From positions 5,383,250-5,447,249 of the forward strand of contig NC_087390.1 in the NCBI RefSeq assembly GCF_963675165.1: a stretch of 64,000 nt of DNA, given 5' to 3'. The stretch is from Halichondria panicea (taxonomy: Eukaryota > Porifera > Demospongiae > Suberitida > Halichondriidae). The translations under genes and the position numbers were made by a program. Below the pieces are notes generated by a model. The model was given only the letters and a program-made list of their open reading frames with translations, searched no databases and was not told the origin of the DNA. Shown piece after piece: positions 11,292 through 22,415 of the stretch. Numbering within the stretch: the stretch's first letter is position 1; every line of letters starts with the position of its first letter.

Positions 11292-11422
11292 TTATTGGTT
11301 GAGTCCCACCTTCAATTCATTACTTCCTTGGTATAAAGGTGGCAATGCTGTTTTTGGTTGAGTCCCACCTTCAATTCATTACTTCCTTGGTATAAAGGTG
11401 GCAATGCTGAGAGTATATAAAG
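11292..11422 (+). promoter_or_regulatory. Candidate promoter with 59-bp tandem duplication
   Basis: A 59-bp unit containing 'GGTTGAGTCCCACCTTC' and the TATA-like 'GGTATAAAGGTGG' is repeated exactly in tandem (11292-11350, 11351-11409). 'TATATAAAGGCGTGAGTTTA' follows at 11414. The last motif is conserved at about 26813 in the paralogous block. Position just upstream of the 11435 open frame suggests the promoter of the secreted VWA-type gene. Confidence 0.4.
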
Positions 11423-11434
11423 GCGTGAGTTTAG

Positions 11435-12149
11435 ATGCATAATTATACATACATGCATCATCTGCAATCTTATAACAGCTCAGGAATGAATCTTAGTGGA
11501 AGCAGTTTTGTCGTTGGAGTGTTATTTGCAACTGCACTAGCCAGCACAGTAGCACTGCGATTATGCGACTCGAGGCTTGTATTCTACTGCCGTATTTATT
11601 CAAGCACTGTGACTGTAGATACTGGGATTGGAGTGAATGGGAGTAACTGCCGAACACCATTGGAACAGATGCATGTATCAGACACCTGTGAAAGTGGGCA
11701 AGCTTTTATTAAGACAAGGAGGAAACTGGCAATCGGTGAAGGTTGCGAGGAGCAAGATGAAAGCCAGACAATGAGTATGCTAGGGTACATCTACACATTC
11801 AATTTGATCATTGCAAGCAAAACTTAGTTGTGTTACGTTTTTTTGGGTCATAATCCTAAATTGACTTGACATGGGTTAGGGTTATAAGATACTTCTCGCC
11901 TCGAATCAAACAACATATACAGCATTATGCCCCTGTACCATTTAGCCACTTAGCGTGAGTGGGCATGGTCATCGATTCAGAAGACAGGCTTATAACAAGT
12001 GTGACAAACCAAAACATGTGGTCTTTGTATTAGACATATCTGGGAGCATTCTGATGCAGATCCCGCCAACACAGAGAATACATGCTGCATACTTTCTGAT
12101 GTACTTTACATTCAGACTAATTGCTCGAGTGGACTTAATTATTGAGTAG
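11435..12149 (+). pseudogene. Von Willebrand factor A-type secreted protein, relic 1
   Basis: The first open frame (11435-11827) has a hydrophobic leader after the in-frame ATG at 11486 (MNLSGSSFVVGVLFATALAS) and a cysteine-bearing region. A second piece (about 11999 on, after an AG) reads CDKPKHVVFVLDISGSI, the classic start of a VWA domain with its metal-binding DxSxS motif. Directly after it the domain breaks off into sequence that in the other relics follows the end of the VWA domain, so most of the domain is deleted. Relatives: 47.1-47.75 kb and 60.1-60.7 kb. VWA domains usually bind protein or matrix ligands outside the cell. Exon borders unsure. Confidence 0.5.
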
Positions 12150-12523
12150 GATTACCATAACAAGTACTGTATTGTCTGGTAAGAACAATTATCAATTGAA
12201 AATGGAATTATGCAAAACAATGTAAATTATAATACATGCTATCCTATATAACATCGTTACAATGTAAACTAGTTTCAGCTTCAATATCGCCTTTGTCTTG
12301 CCGCTTTTGTACTCTGTTAGCTGTAAAAATGGGTAAGGAATACATGTAATTGCAAGGGAAAAAAGGGATGATCACGTAATTGCAAGAGCGAGTAGCTGCA
12401 TGATAATTAATGTACTTAAACGCCTAAAATCTATAGCTGGCAGCATGGATTCAATTCTGCTAGAGGGCGTTGTACAGGACCCAGATTTATTGCCTCCGAC
12501 TACATTCCAATAACACACGTCAC
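12150..12523. repeat. Duplicated intergenic block
   Basis: No gene. Colinear with 48060-48400 ('ATAACATCGTTAC', 'TTGCCGCT', 'GAGGGCGTTGT' blocks), which likewise lies between a VWA relic and an NLR tail fragment. Confidence 0.5.
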
Positions 12524-12702
12524 TACAGTGGAACCTCTGTTAACAACCACCTCCAAATAAAGGCCAGCTGCTATATAACGGCCAGACATCCAGGCCCTAA
12601 ATAAACAGATTGTGTACAAAACAACCTCTCAACAAAGGCTACCTCTGTATAAGCCAAAACATTGTTCCCCAAATGTGTCCGTTATAGAGGGGTTCCACTA
12701 TA
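12524..12702. mobile_element. Pogo/Tigger-like MITE (CAGTGGAACCTC ends)
   Basis: A 179-bp element with ends TACAGTGGAACCTC and GGGGTTCCACTATA, inverted repeats including TA target dinucleotides. CAGTGGAACCTC-type termini are familiar from pogo-like Tc1/mariner elements. It abuts the NLR tail fragment exactly where 48.4 kb has plain flanking sequence. Confidence 0.6.
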
Positions 12703-12815
12703 TTACCTTTCACAAATTGGTCATGTTGGAGCTCTAAGACTGATCAGTGCACTACAAGATGACAACAAGACTCTTGCAACACTTAGCCTCCCTGCAGAAT
12801 ATGAGCCAATTGAAA

Positions 12816-13570
12816 TACAGTAGACTCTCGCTATTCCGGCTCCCTGAAGTACGGCCACCTCGATATACCGGCCATTTGGCTTGGCACGGAATGCTAGCTA
12901 TATATTTACTGCACAAAACTCACCCTGAAGTACAGCCACTCGCTATTCCGTTTACTGGCCAGTGCTTGCTGTCCCAAACTAGACTGGCGGCGACAGCCGC
13001 CCGAGCACGTAGCGCGAGCGACTGGCAAACTGCCTATCAGTCACTTGTCTCAGCGGAAGTGTAATAGATCGTATGACACTACTAAACATGAATATCGTTA
13101 TAGATAATGTGGTTAAATTTTGCTATGAGATTCAGCTACTATGGATCCCCTGAAGTGTAAGTGCGGTCACAATTACAGGGCTAATATGACGTTGAGCAAT
13201 CTGATAGGCTGCAATGCTCGTTGCAGCTGAGACGAGTGACTAATAGACAGTTTGCCAGTCCCTCGCGCTACGCACGCGAGAGGCTGTCGCCGCCAGTCTA
13301 GTCCCAAACAGGGTTTTCACTGTAATTTTATACGTGTATTACGGCCGGATATGACGTTTTGGGTGTGGTTTAGCAAATAAAATTGAATTACACTTAAATG
13401 GAGAACACATTATCCTACATTATCCTCGAGACAAGAACCGCAAAAGTAGTCATTAGATTCGAGGTAAGGTCATTTTTAAGCCGCGGCTATTTCCTGAGCT
13501 GCAGCCACCTCGCTATTCTGGCCAAGCTGCATGGTCCCAAGGGTGACCGGATTAACGAGAGTCTACTGTA
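12816..13570 (+). mobile_element. Pogo-like MITE family P, copy 1 (with nested element)
   Basis: Ends TACAGTAGACTCTCGCTA and TTAACGAGAGTCTACTGTA are inverted repeats with TA at the borders. The internal sequence ('TACGGCCGGATATGACGTTT', 'GCCGCGGCTATTTCCTGA') is shared with copies at 29766-30740, 33798-33902 (partial, inverted) and 55897-56369. Non-coding. It carries a nested element at 12980-13300. Confidence 0.8.
12980..13300. mobile_element. Nested TIR element with 9-bp target duplication
   Basis: 321 bp, ends 'TAGACTGGCGGCGACAGCC' and '...GTCGCCGCCAGTCTA'; the inverted repeats extend about 53 bp with scattered mismatches. Flanked by exact 9-bp direct repeats GTCCCAAAC (12971-12979, 13301-13309). 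The sister MITE at 29766-30740 has a single GTCCCAAAC at the same place, i.e. the empty site. Long TIRs plus a 9-bp duplication suggest a Mutator-like element. Confidence 0.85.
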
Positions 13571-13597
13571 GATATACGAAAGAGTAATCGCATACAC

Positions 13598-13613
13598 TAA
13601 CCCTAACCCTAAA
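13598..13613. repeat. Short telomere-like repeat
   Basis: Two full CTAACC units and a partial third (CTAACCCTAACCCTAA). Too short to imply a telomere; probably chance or a small fusion scar. Confidence 0.5.
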
Positions 13614-13906
13614 ACTTGAAGTTCAGTACACGTATCACACACAATATAGCATCGGGAGTTACATCAGTATTATGGCCGTATGCAGTAGTTTTCAGTTAAC
13701 AAAATAATTACCCGTAAAGAAACAACCAAATGGTCATGATCACAAATGTACAATAACTTGAGATTGTGAACAGCACTGCCTGAATAAACACAGTGACTGA
13801 ATGGTGAGGTACATAACTATAATACTATGATGTAATTTTGCGGCTCTTCATTGCTCAGATACATCAGTAATAAAACGGAGTTAGTTGCAGGAGTTGGAAT
13901 AAAGAG

Positions 13907-14898
13907 AGTCACGACGTATTGTACAAAATAAAGGCAGATGATCTACAGAGACGCCTACCAGAACCCCAACAACGCGGTATGGCCCTAGCACGTGAGAAAG
14001 GGGGCTCAAGCACACTTAATACAATACCTGTTGCAGAGCACGGATTTTTCTTTGATGCCAAAGCAGATTTTCATGACCACATCAACCTTCGCTATTGTTG
14101 GCCACTAGAAAATCTACCAACAACTTGCCCATGTGGTGAAAGTTATACGATAGACCATTCCCAGATCTGCAAATTATCCAGCTTCATACACATGCGCCAT
14201 GACGACACAACAAACTTCCTAGCATCCTGCATGAAGGAAATACATAACGATGTTGAGACTGAGCCCAAGTTACAATCTTTGACAGGCGAGTCCCTCCGCT
14301 ATCGAACAGCCAACACAGACCCTGATGCCAGAGCAGACATCAGAGTGAGAGGCTTTTGGACCCAAGGCAGAAATGCATTTTTTGACACAAGGGTATTCTA
14401 CCCCCACGCGAGAAGCTATAGGTCCAAACCCCTCAAGTCGCTTTTTCAGAAAATGGAGAGAGAGAAAAAAAGAATACAGAGAAAGGATAAATGAAATTGA
14501 GCATGGCTTGTTCACACCTCTAGTTTTCTCGGCATGTGGAGGCATGGGCAAGGAGGCCTCAGTTGTTGTAGTGAAGAGACTGGCTGGAGACCTAGCCACG
14601 AAAAGAAACGAAAGCTACAGTCAGGTGGTAGGCTGGATGAGATGCAGTCTGGCCTTTTCATTGGCAAGATCAGCCATACGTTGTGTTCGTGGTTCTCGTT
14701 CCACCCGCAGAAGAGACATTCGCCAGTCTCCAATGGACCTGATCCAAGCGGAGACACGGTTCGAGTGCGAATAGACTATACATGTTTATATACCCAAAGT
14801 CTCACAAATCTTTAGAACTCTAAATACGTACATGTTTATTTTTTCTAACTGTCTTTCCACATTATAATTTTGATCTCTATGAAAAAAAAATGAAAAAA
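13907..14898 (+). mobile_element. 5'-truncated retroelement with A-rich tail
   Basis: An insertion into the Death-type 5' flank: the flank resumes after an A-rich tail (about 14881-14900), and near-identical short direct repeats AATAAAGAG (13898) and AATAAAAGAG (14899) flank it. The paralogous 5' flank near 49030 lacks it ('GTTGGAAAAGAACTAC'). This is the pattern of target-primed (LINE-type) retrotransposition. The contents are the frameshifted ORF listed separately. Confidence 0.65.
13910..14774 (+). pseudogene. Retroelement polyprotein C-terminal region, frameshifted
   Basis: Open frame to about 14494, then continuing in another frame to 14774, so a frameshift lies near 14440-14480. The first part has a zinc-binding-like CPCGESYTIDHSQIC (CxC...H...C) and DARADIRVRGFW / AFFDTRVFYPHA motifs; the second has EIEHGLFTPLVFSACGGMG and VGWMRCSLAFSLARSAIRC. 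This combination is widespread at the C-terminus of retroelement-associated proteins in cnidarians and other invertebrates, from my recollection of the family. No reverse transcriptase core is present, so it is 5' truncated and not functional. Confidence 0.65.
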
Positions 14899-14979
14899 AA
14901 TAAAAGAGCTACCATTATAGATTGCAGTTGCCATAATGAGCGCAGCAACAAAGCGGTTTATCACCTTTGAACTCTATAA

Positions 14980-14991
14980 TGCGCATGTGCA
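14980..14991. promoter_or_regulatory. NRF1-like palindrome upstream of gene B
   Basis: TGCGCATGTGCA about 120 bp before the start of Death gene B. The same place in gene F has a perfect TGCGCATGCGCA (49134-49145); gene D has lost it. It resembles the NRF1 (alpha-PAL) palindrome found in many animal promoters. Functional use is a guess. Confidence 0.3.
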
Positions 14992-15103
14992 ATTAGCTAC
15001 GCGTAGGTAGACAGGGCCAGTATCTTAGAACTTATATCACAAATCAAACTTCTGTGGTCTTATAATACAAGTAGTTTACCTCAGCAATAGCAAAAATCTG
15101 GCA

Positions 15104-15197
15104 ATGGCTACTCAGGACAAGTTAGAGAGTGTCTCGGAAGTATTCAGAGAAGAGCTGGTACACACTAAATGTGCAACCATCAACACAACACCTGTTG
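15104..15197 (+). CDS. NLR gene B, exon 1 (short, CARD remnant)
   Basis: 94-nt exon encoding MATQDKLESVSEVFREELVH and on to PVG, donor GTTG|GTAAGT, phase 1. It aligns with both ends of the CARD exon (MATQD... and ...DKFESALDVFREELVY) but lacks the 219 nt (73 codons) between, so it is a CARD exon with its core deleted in frame. Joined to 15531-15851 and 16766-19326 it gives a 991-aa Death-NACHT-LRR protein (2976 nt, in frame). Genes D and F share this exon. Confidence 0.75.
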
Positions 15198-15530
15198 GTA
15201 AGTATAGCAACAAAGTATGCATCAAAGTTGTAGCTCTGTATTTTGTGGTGGTTTTACACTGTTAAAATATCCAAATCGCTGTAGATCAATAAAAATTAAT
15301 CATGGCATTGTTAGAGTTCATTCTATATTTGGCAAAGAGGATTATAAGTCACATGCTTGATTCAATTGTGTGTCGCTTTGTGTGCACATCAATAAGTGTG
15401 TGTGTGAGTTCAATCCTTACGCTCGAATACTTGTAAAATACCCTGGTCACACACCATAATAATAGTTCATTCATTCTTTCCTTGGCACGCAAGAGTGTGT
15501 CGGTAGTATTATATTGTTCTTGGTTTACAG

Positions 15531-15851
15531 CGACTGCAGCTCAGTTGAACCAAGAGTGCTCGAATGAAGCTCTTCGCCTCTTGTCTACCAAAATTGTTGG
15601 ATACCACAAATACAAGCACAAGCTGGGTCTGAGTAGTGCTGACATAGACGAAATTGATAATGATCCAAGAAGCTTTTACAGTACCCATAGCAAATTTCAC
15701 GCTGCTCTACTGAAGTGGAAGAGTAAAAGTATTGATTTAGATAATCCATCATATTCAACAGCTACTTACGGTCGATTAGTAGAAATTGCTAAAGAGGACA
15801 AGGACGGAGAGGCAATTAGGGAAATTCACAAGGCTTGTGTCAAGCATACAA
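15531..15851 (+). CDS. NLR gene B, exon 2: Death domain
   Basis: 321-nt exon with acceptor TTTACAG and donor ACAA|GTAAGT, phase 1 on both sides. It encodes a Death-domain-like module: ALRLLSTKIVGYHKYKHKLG, SSADIDEIDND, a conserved tryptophan in LLKWKSKS, then ATYGRLVEIAKEDKDGEAI. The LGLSxxDIDEI...LLxWK...RLVEI pattern is typical of Death domains; the module would recruit adaptors by Death-Death contacts. Because it is symmetric (1-1), it can be added or removed without changing the downstream frame. Confidence 0.85.
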
Positions 15852-16765
15852 GTAAGTTACAATAGTTCACAGCAGATATCTTTCCGTCCTAATCTTAGTA
15901 ATGTAGCATGTACATGCATGTACTAACTACATGCCGCACTCATAACTCAATTCCTGGCAAAAAGGTGGAAATACATACCCAAATTGCTCAACTACAAACC
16001 ATGACATTGTTAATTATGCATGATTTCTTTATTTGGCAAGAGTGTTTGAGGATTTAGTTTCAAAAGGAATGTGTGAGGGAGTGCATGTGCAGCAGCATTA
16101 CATGTATGTAACTATAGCTACATTCATAATTCAATTCTTGTATGCACGTATTGTAATCAGATACAATTTATACATGTAACCTTATATAGCTTATACAATG
16201 TACTTAGGGATTCTTTTACTAAATGAACCAAAACTCTTATATTCATAATGCTGTTGTTCACTGTAAGAATGTGTCGGGCGTTTCCTGACCTGAGGTACAC
16301 ACAGTGACATAATTATAGTATAGGTTCTAGGTAATTGTTCAACTGAGGCTATAAGCTATGTCAATTCAACTGAGACTACGTCAGTTCTAGGGTAGTACGG
16401 CAGTTTGCAGTTTGCTTTTGCAGTTCGAGACAATTCTTCGTTTTTGTAAAAGCTAAATTACTAGAAACAACTTTTCGCCATTGTGTTCGAATCTTGAATA
16501 ATACACACTATATACATTGGCCTCAATTCTTGATAATCAGGTCCCCATGCTCGTGGGCATGTAACTGTGTGATTAACAAACAATGGCAGTAATTAAGTAT
16601 TGCCAATAAATTGACTATTGAATGATAAAGGTCAACTATTTTATTAAAAATTGTCGCCAGTATCGCCGGTATATATGGATGCAACCAATTTGTGGGTGTA
16701 TGCATGCATGGAAAGTACATACGTTTAATTACCTAGTGTTTTACATTGAAACTTTGATCTAACAG
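15852..16765 (+). other. Intron 2 of NLR gene B
   Basis: 914-nt phase-1 intron. It shares the 'AGGTTCTAGGTAATTGTTCAA' block with introns of D and F; its 3' part (from about 16540) differs from theirs, which were replaced by CARD-type intron sequence. Confidence 0.6.
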
Positions 16766-19326
16766 ATAAGATTTCTGCTTACTCTTCAACCGTGATGGCA
16801 GCTGTACCCACATCAGCTATCGGAAAATACGCAGACTACCTGAAAAATGTGTACCTTCGATCAAAGCTCCCTCACAAAGGAAAATGGCCTCCTGCTCCCT
16901 GTAAGAAGATCATCAAGCTAGCTACCATTGAAATTGAAGATGATCGCTCACATTTAGCATTGTGTAAGCTAAATAGGTCCGAGTCGATTGATGAGTACAT
17001 GAAAAATAATAGGATGAATTCCATTTCAATGGAAGACCTTTTAACTGAAAAAGATGGCTCACTGCCGAAAGTCGTAATCATTCAAGGAGTCCCAGGAATA
17101 GGCAAGTCGACTTTTTCATGGAAGTTTTGTAGAAAGTGGGCCAAAGGGAAGATCTATCAGCAATATGATCTGGTTGTTTTGTTGCGCATGCGTGATACAA
17201 GAGTGAGAGAAGCAACCAAACTTAGCAATCTCTTCTTCTCAGAAGATGCCGACTTTTCGAATGAAGTAGCGAAAGCAGCCGTTTCTAATAGTGGAAAAGG
17301 CATTCTCCTTCTATTAGAAGGAATAGACGAGCTTCCTGCTTCTTGTTTAGCTGATGGCATGCCTCTTTCTAACTTGCTTCAAGGTGAATCCCTTCCCCTA
17401 GTTACCATCATAGTAACCAGTAGACCCTGGGCTGTGCAGACACTAGAAGAAAAATTCGAGGATCAGATATCTCGACAGGTAGAAATCTTGGGCTTCACAA
17501 GAGAAGACATCTTGAGGTACATTTCACATGCTTTCACTGAGGAGGAAAAGACAGAGTTCTTAGAGTACCTCCGCTCCCACCCTCAGCTGGAGTCCATCAT
17601 GCACATCCCACTGAATGCTGCCTTTGTTGTTCAGATCTACAAGCAATTTCGTCGTTCTCAACAAGCTATCCCTAGCACCTTGACCCAGCTCTACACAGCT
17701 CTTGTTGAGGGTCTCTTGCTCCGCTATATCAAGTCAGTTCCTGAGTTTGATAATCTAAAGATTATCAGTGTTTCAAGCTTACCAGAACCAGTACAAACAC
17801 ATTTCGATCAGCTTTGTCTACTAGCTTTCATGAGCTTCACCAAGTATACTGTTCAAGTCACATTCATCGATTCAGAAGCTGCTTTGTACGAGTGTTTTGA
17901 TTTCCTTGGTCTCATGCAGTCCTCAACTGAACTCACCATAAACACTGGTACCACTGTATCCCACAGTTTCCTCCATTTCACAATCCAGGAGTTCCTAGCA
18001 GCTTACCATCTCTCTAAACAGCCGTCGCAAGTGCAGGAGCTGTTTTTGGAAGTTCACAGCAAAGATCCTCAATTTTCAATGCTTATCACATTTCTGGTTG
18101 GACTGAACAGCAGCGTTCTGCATTGTATTAAACTGCCAGAGTCAAAACTTCAAGATCTGTCCACATTTCACTTACACTTGTTGTATGAAACACAATCCCC
18201 CAAGGATGTATGCAAGTTCTCAGAAAATATGACTTTTGTGAAATATTCTCCTGCCCTAACAAGTACATCACTTGACCTACATGCACTATCGTATTGTCTT
18301 TGCTCCAGTAAATGCCGTTGGTATTTAAGAATCAGTCTGCGAAACTTCACATCATTCTGTCGCATCCCCGATGAGTTTTACAAGGGGCAAATAAGAAAAC
18401 TAGAAATTTTTGATGTTTCTCGAAATAACCTTGAATTGTTTTTTTCTCTTCCCAAGCGTATATTTTCAGACATGTACAGCCTTGTAATTAGCTCTTGTGA
18501 ACCTATTGAATCTGTAGTTGGAGACATCTTAAGTGACGGCCAGTTAATGAACTTAAAACAGTTTTCTTTTCGGAATAAGAATTTTCAAGTATCTTGTGAT
18601 TTGAGCTTGATAATGGAAAGCCTGTTTGCATCTCACCCTAATCTTATTCACATAGGAATACGAAGTACTGTCATATCATTCTCTGGTATGGCTGGATTAT
18701 GCAAATACATGAGTTCTCACTCTGCTTCACCTGAGCTTACATTGTGTCTTCCACAAAACAGCATTGAAACTGAATCCCTTAATTTGCTGATTAGTACTGT
18801 TGCATTTTCAAAGATTCTTACTCATTTGGATATTTCTTTCAACCATCTATCAGTAGAAGAATTAGAAATGCTATCTGTTGCTCTTTCTGCAAATTTATCT
18901 TTGAAAACGTTAGGAATGGTCAAATGTTCAATCGGTGGTGAAGGAGCTGAATTATTATCCACTGGACTGGAGGAGAATCGAACTCTCCTCGGATTAGATC
19001 TTCGCCATAATCCCATCAATGTGAATGGAGCTGCTGCTCTGGCTTCAATGCTTACTGTGAACACTTCATTAGAAATACTTTATCTTTCAAACAACGAACA
19101 AATTGGTCATGTTGGAGCTCTAAGACTGATCAGTGCACTACAAGATGACAACAAGACTCTTGCAACACTTAGCCTCCCTGCTGAGTGTGAGCCTATTGAA
19201 TATGGATCGATCTTGATGGATAAAATACGAAAGAGTGGTCGCATAGAATTCATCAATAATACAAGTTCAGTTTTAAACACAATAGCACACGAGTTTACAT
19301 CATTTGACATATGGCCTTATAATTAG
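16766..19326 (+). CDS. NLR gene B, exon 3: NACHT-LRR
   Basis: Spliced in phase 1 after TCTAACAG; begins NKISAYSSTVMAAVPTSAIG, a start not shared with the other genes, which have SPKTAIG. Then NACHT with GVPGIGKST, LLLLEGIDELP (the Walker B copy with L before E), VTSRPWA, GFTREDILRYI, FLHFTIQEFLAAYHLS, the variable region, RI-type LRRs and tail FDIWPYN. Its 5' end and intron 3' end make it the most distinct Death-type copy, perhaps the ancestral arrangement. Followed 1.65 kb downstream by CARD gene C. Confidence 0.9.
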
Positions 19327-20972
19327 TCTTCAGTAAACTAATGTAGTGCCTGAACACTTTCTCATCGTATGTAGTTATGATCTTTGTAATTATAATAGTG
19401 TTGTTACAATGTACAGTATTATAGACAACTACCGTCTCATAATAACTTGTAAACTACGTCACGTACTATCACAATGATGTGAGTTTCACTTTCGACTTTG
19501 CTTTGCTGTAGTTATCACGCTCTGTTGGCGTGTGTATATATTATGGAGTGATTACTATATATAGTGAAGTCAGTTAGGTTTTGTAGATACTTGATGGTTG
19601 TTTTCCAGCTCCACAAGCAGAACTGAGGTGCATTATTTTGCGCTCTATACTGGTTTAAAAACTGCCGACTGCTGAGGAGAACACAATATAATTATGCATA
19701 CATTGCCTAAATATATATAACTATTCCATTGTGTGGAAGACGATTTTTGGCAAATTTACATGTTGGTAAGTAAGTATTATTTGCCGATGTTATATGAACT
19801 GCAACGATGCCTTAATCTATCTCAAAATGATATTTCAGAATGGAAGTCGCTAGTGCATTTCAGAGTGGAATATTTACGTGGAACTAAATCAATGGTCCCT
19901 ATCGGCTGTCTTCCGTATAGGCATATTCAAAGTCAAAACCAGCTCCACAGGCCGTGCATTTGAACCCGGGCACTATACTGGCTTAAAATTGTTGTCTGTA
20001 GAGATAATTATTACCAAGTTTGGGAGGAATATTACAATAATTATCAGCAAAATAGCCACTTTACTTGGCAAACATTATCTATGACTAACAATTAAAATTA
20101 CACTGTAGCTATAATTATAGGCTGAGTGGTAGTGTCCGGTCTATATTAGTTAGTAGTGTCGACTGAGTGAAACTGATTAATGGCATCCAAATGAATCTCA
20201 AGCTCCAACTGAAACACTTGCCAGTGGGGAGTTGATCATTCTGATGCACAGTACGGGATCTGTTAGAAAGCCTTCACTCTCTGCAACAATCTGAGTTTAG
20301 CATATAGTTCGATGAACCTGTTCAACTATATGTATGCATGTGCATAACTGATATAAGTGACAAGTTCGATCATCGAACCACACCAACCACACCATCGAAC
20401 CACCGAGGAAATCAAGTGCATGGAGTTTATATAATACACAGAGAGCACAGTTAGTGTAGTGGAGCCATATCTAGTCACACTGATCGGCAGGTGTGTGTTT
20501 TATTGCGGTCACCGTACAGCAGATCACCATCTATAATAATAGCTATATAGGTTCGGAGTTGGTCTAGCATTGGGAACAACTGCAGAGGGAAAATATCCGA
20601 ACAAATAATTGAGTGCATATAGCTAGTAATGTCATGAATAGAGAAGCATTAAGTATACAGCAATCCATATATAGCTATTATTCTAGCGGCATGCACAAAT
20701 TCCTATATTCCGGAGATCATCAGATTCATCGGCTCCGAATAATGTTTCTAACATCTGTTACATCTACAATCTACGAACGGTCTTCAGTTTGACAAACACT
20801 CTTCATGAATTAGCAAAATTTAATTAGTCATTGCGTGGGTGTGTTACAGGAAATTGCAATGCTGCATGTAGTCAAAAATAACACAACTTCTACTTGTTGT
20901 TTAGATCTACAATTGTCTCATTTCAGTGCACAACTTAGTCAGCTAACCAATTTGACTAGATAGCTACATCAA
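19327..20972. repeat. Conserved Death-CARD spacer
   Basis: No gene. 3' flank of Death-type genes (to about 19700), then CARD-type 5' flank. Near-paralogues at 1723-3484 and 39282-40763. Short open frames (19733, 19878) are not conserved in the sister blocks. Confidence 0.6.
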
Positions 20973-21285
20973 ATGGCTTCTAAAGACTTCAATACCTCAG
21001 CTGCTAAGGCTTTCCGTGAGCACTATGACAAACTAGTGAAATCCATCCAAGAAGCAGACCTGCCTGTGTTGGGAGCTCAGTTCTTTAGTCGACAGATAAT
21101 CTCCACGGAAACAATGGAAATGGTTGGAAATGTGTCCACCTCGAGAGCTGTCAGGGTGTCCAAGTTGATGCTAGCTGTGATGACTCACCTGGACGTACAT
21201 CCAGACAAGTTTGAGAGTGCCTTGGATGTCTTCAGAGAGGAGCTAGTTTATGCTGAATTCGCCAGTCTCATTGCATCGTCTGTTG
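20973..21285 (+). CDS. NLR gene C, exon 1: CARD-like domain
   Basis: Starts MASKDFNTSAAKAFREHYDK, ends SSVG at donor GTTG|GTAAGT, phase 1, 313 nt. Joined to 22516-25085 it gives a 960-aa protein (2883 nt). It differs from gene A's module mainly at the ends (SRQI for CRQI, AEFASLIASSVG for AEVASMILLSFG) and is nearly identical to gene E's. Confidence 0.75.
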
Positions 21286-22381
21286 GTAAGTGAATAGACA
21301 TTTTAATAGTGAAAGATTTTGTGCACAAGAGATTAGTTGATTTTTTAGGATGCATTAAATCTTAGCTTAAAGTTGCGCGAGATGTTTTTATTTGTTAGCG
21401 AGGTGTTTAATCCCAACTTTTGTGTGGCATCGCCGCATGATATGTAGGAAATGTGAATCCTGTACATGCATGTTCTGTGATTGCTGAGTAAATAGTTGAA
21501 TAGTAAATTTTGCATTGAGTACAGTTAAGGTGTGCAACAATGTTTTGGTCACAAGAAAGGTGGAAATACCCTAATTGCTGTAGGTCAACCACAAACCATA
21601 ACATTGTTATGATTCATTCTATATTTGGTAATAGTGTGAGGAGTTGGTTTCAAAGTGTAAGTGCATTTGTGCATGGCAGTGGCTAGCAAGGGGTAGCACC
21701 AGCCCATTGAGTGTTCCTGAAAGCCTCGATATGCTATTGAGTTACATGTGCATGTGTGAATACAACTGTGTGCTCATACTATAGCCTCACCTCATACTTT
21801 AGTCAATATAATAACTATAGAGCACTAAAGTGCAAACCCTCGGCCGGCTGGTGACATGATTAAGAAACCAGAATAGTGATAATTATAAATATAATGCAGT
21901 GCATGTAGTGATGTATGACTGAGCTGTCTAGCATACACAGCAACTCGATCAGGAGCAATAAAACAGAAGCTGAGTTTTAGTGGTATATAATCATAGATGT
22001 ATGCACTGTGGGTCGAGTCTCAGAGAAGTATGGCTCCTGGAGTATATAGGACCTATAGCAGTCTGCTACAGAGCTAGAGACAGCAAGCCAGACACAATTC
22101 TAGCTTTCTATTTTAGCAACTCTTTTCCATTGTTCCTGGTACGGGATCACTTCAGCTGTAAATACCTAGGGTGCCTCGAATAAAGGCCGTGTGTAGTTAG
22201 CTAGCTGCCAACGTGTATTATACTGAAAGTTCAAGATTTTTATCTTTTGCTCGCTTTTATTCGGCAACGAAGCTTTAACATCAAAATCTGCCAAATTTAA
22301 AACTATACTACCTTGTTGTGTTGAGGCTATCCATGGCATAAACACAGTGCTATCGCATCCAGGTGAGTAGACTCAGAATAC

Positions 22382-22415
<34 letters not shown>

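Larger units (their letters stand above)
12703..13690 (+). pseudogene. NLR 3'-end fragment split by a transposon
   Basis: 12703-12815 matches the last LRR and following residues of the NLR genes; 13571-13690 matches the segment encoding IRKSGRIEF and the tail, decayed. The two halves are separated by the MITE at 12816-13570, and about 20 nt of the gene are missing at the junction. The paralogous fragment at 48420-48640 has no such insertion. Confidence 0.7.

Noticed and set aside
13598-13613. Telomere or chromosome fusion site
   Set aside because: Fewer than three repeat units inside ordinary array sequence.
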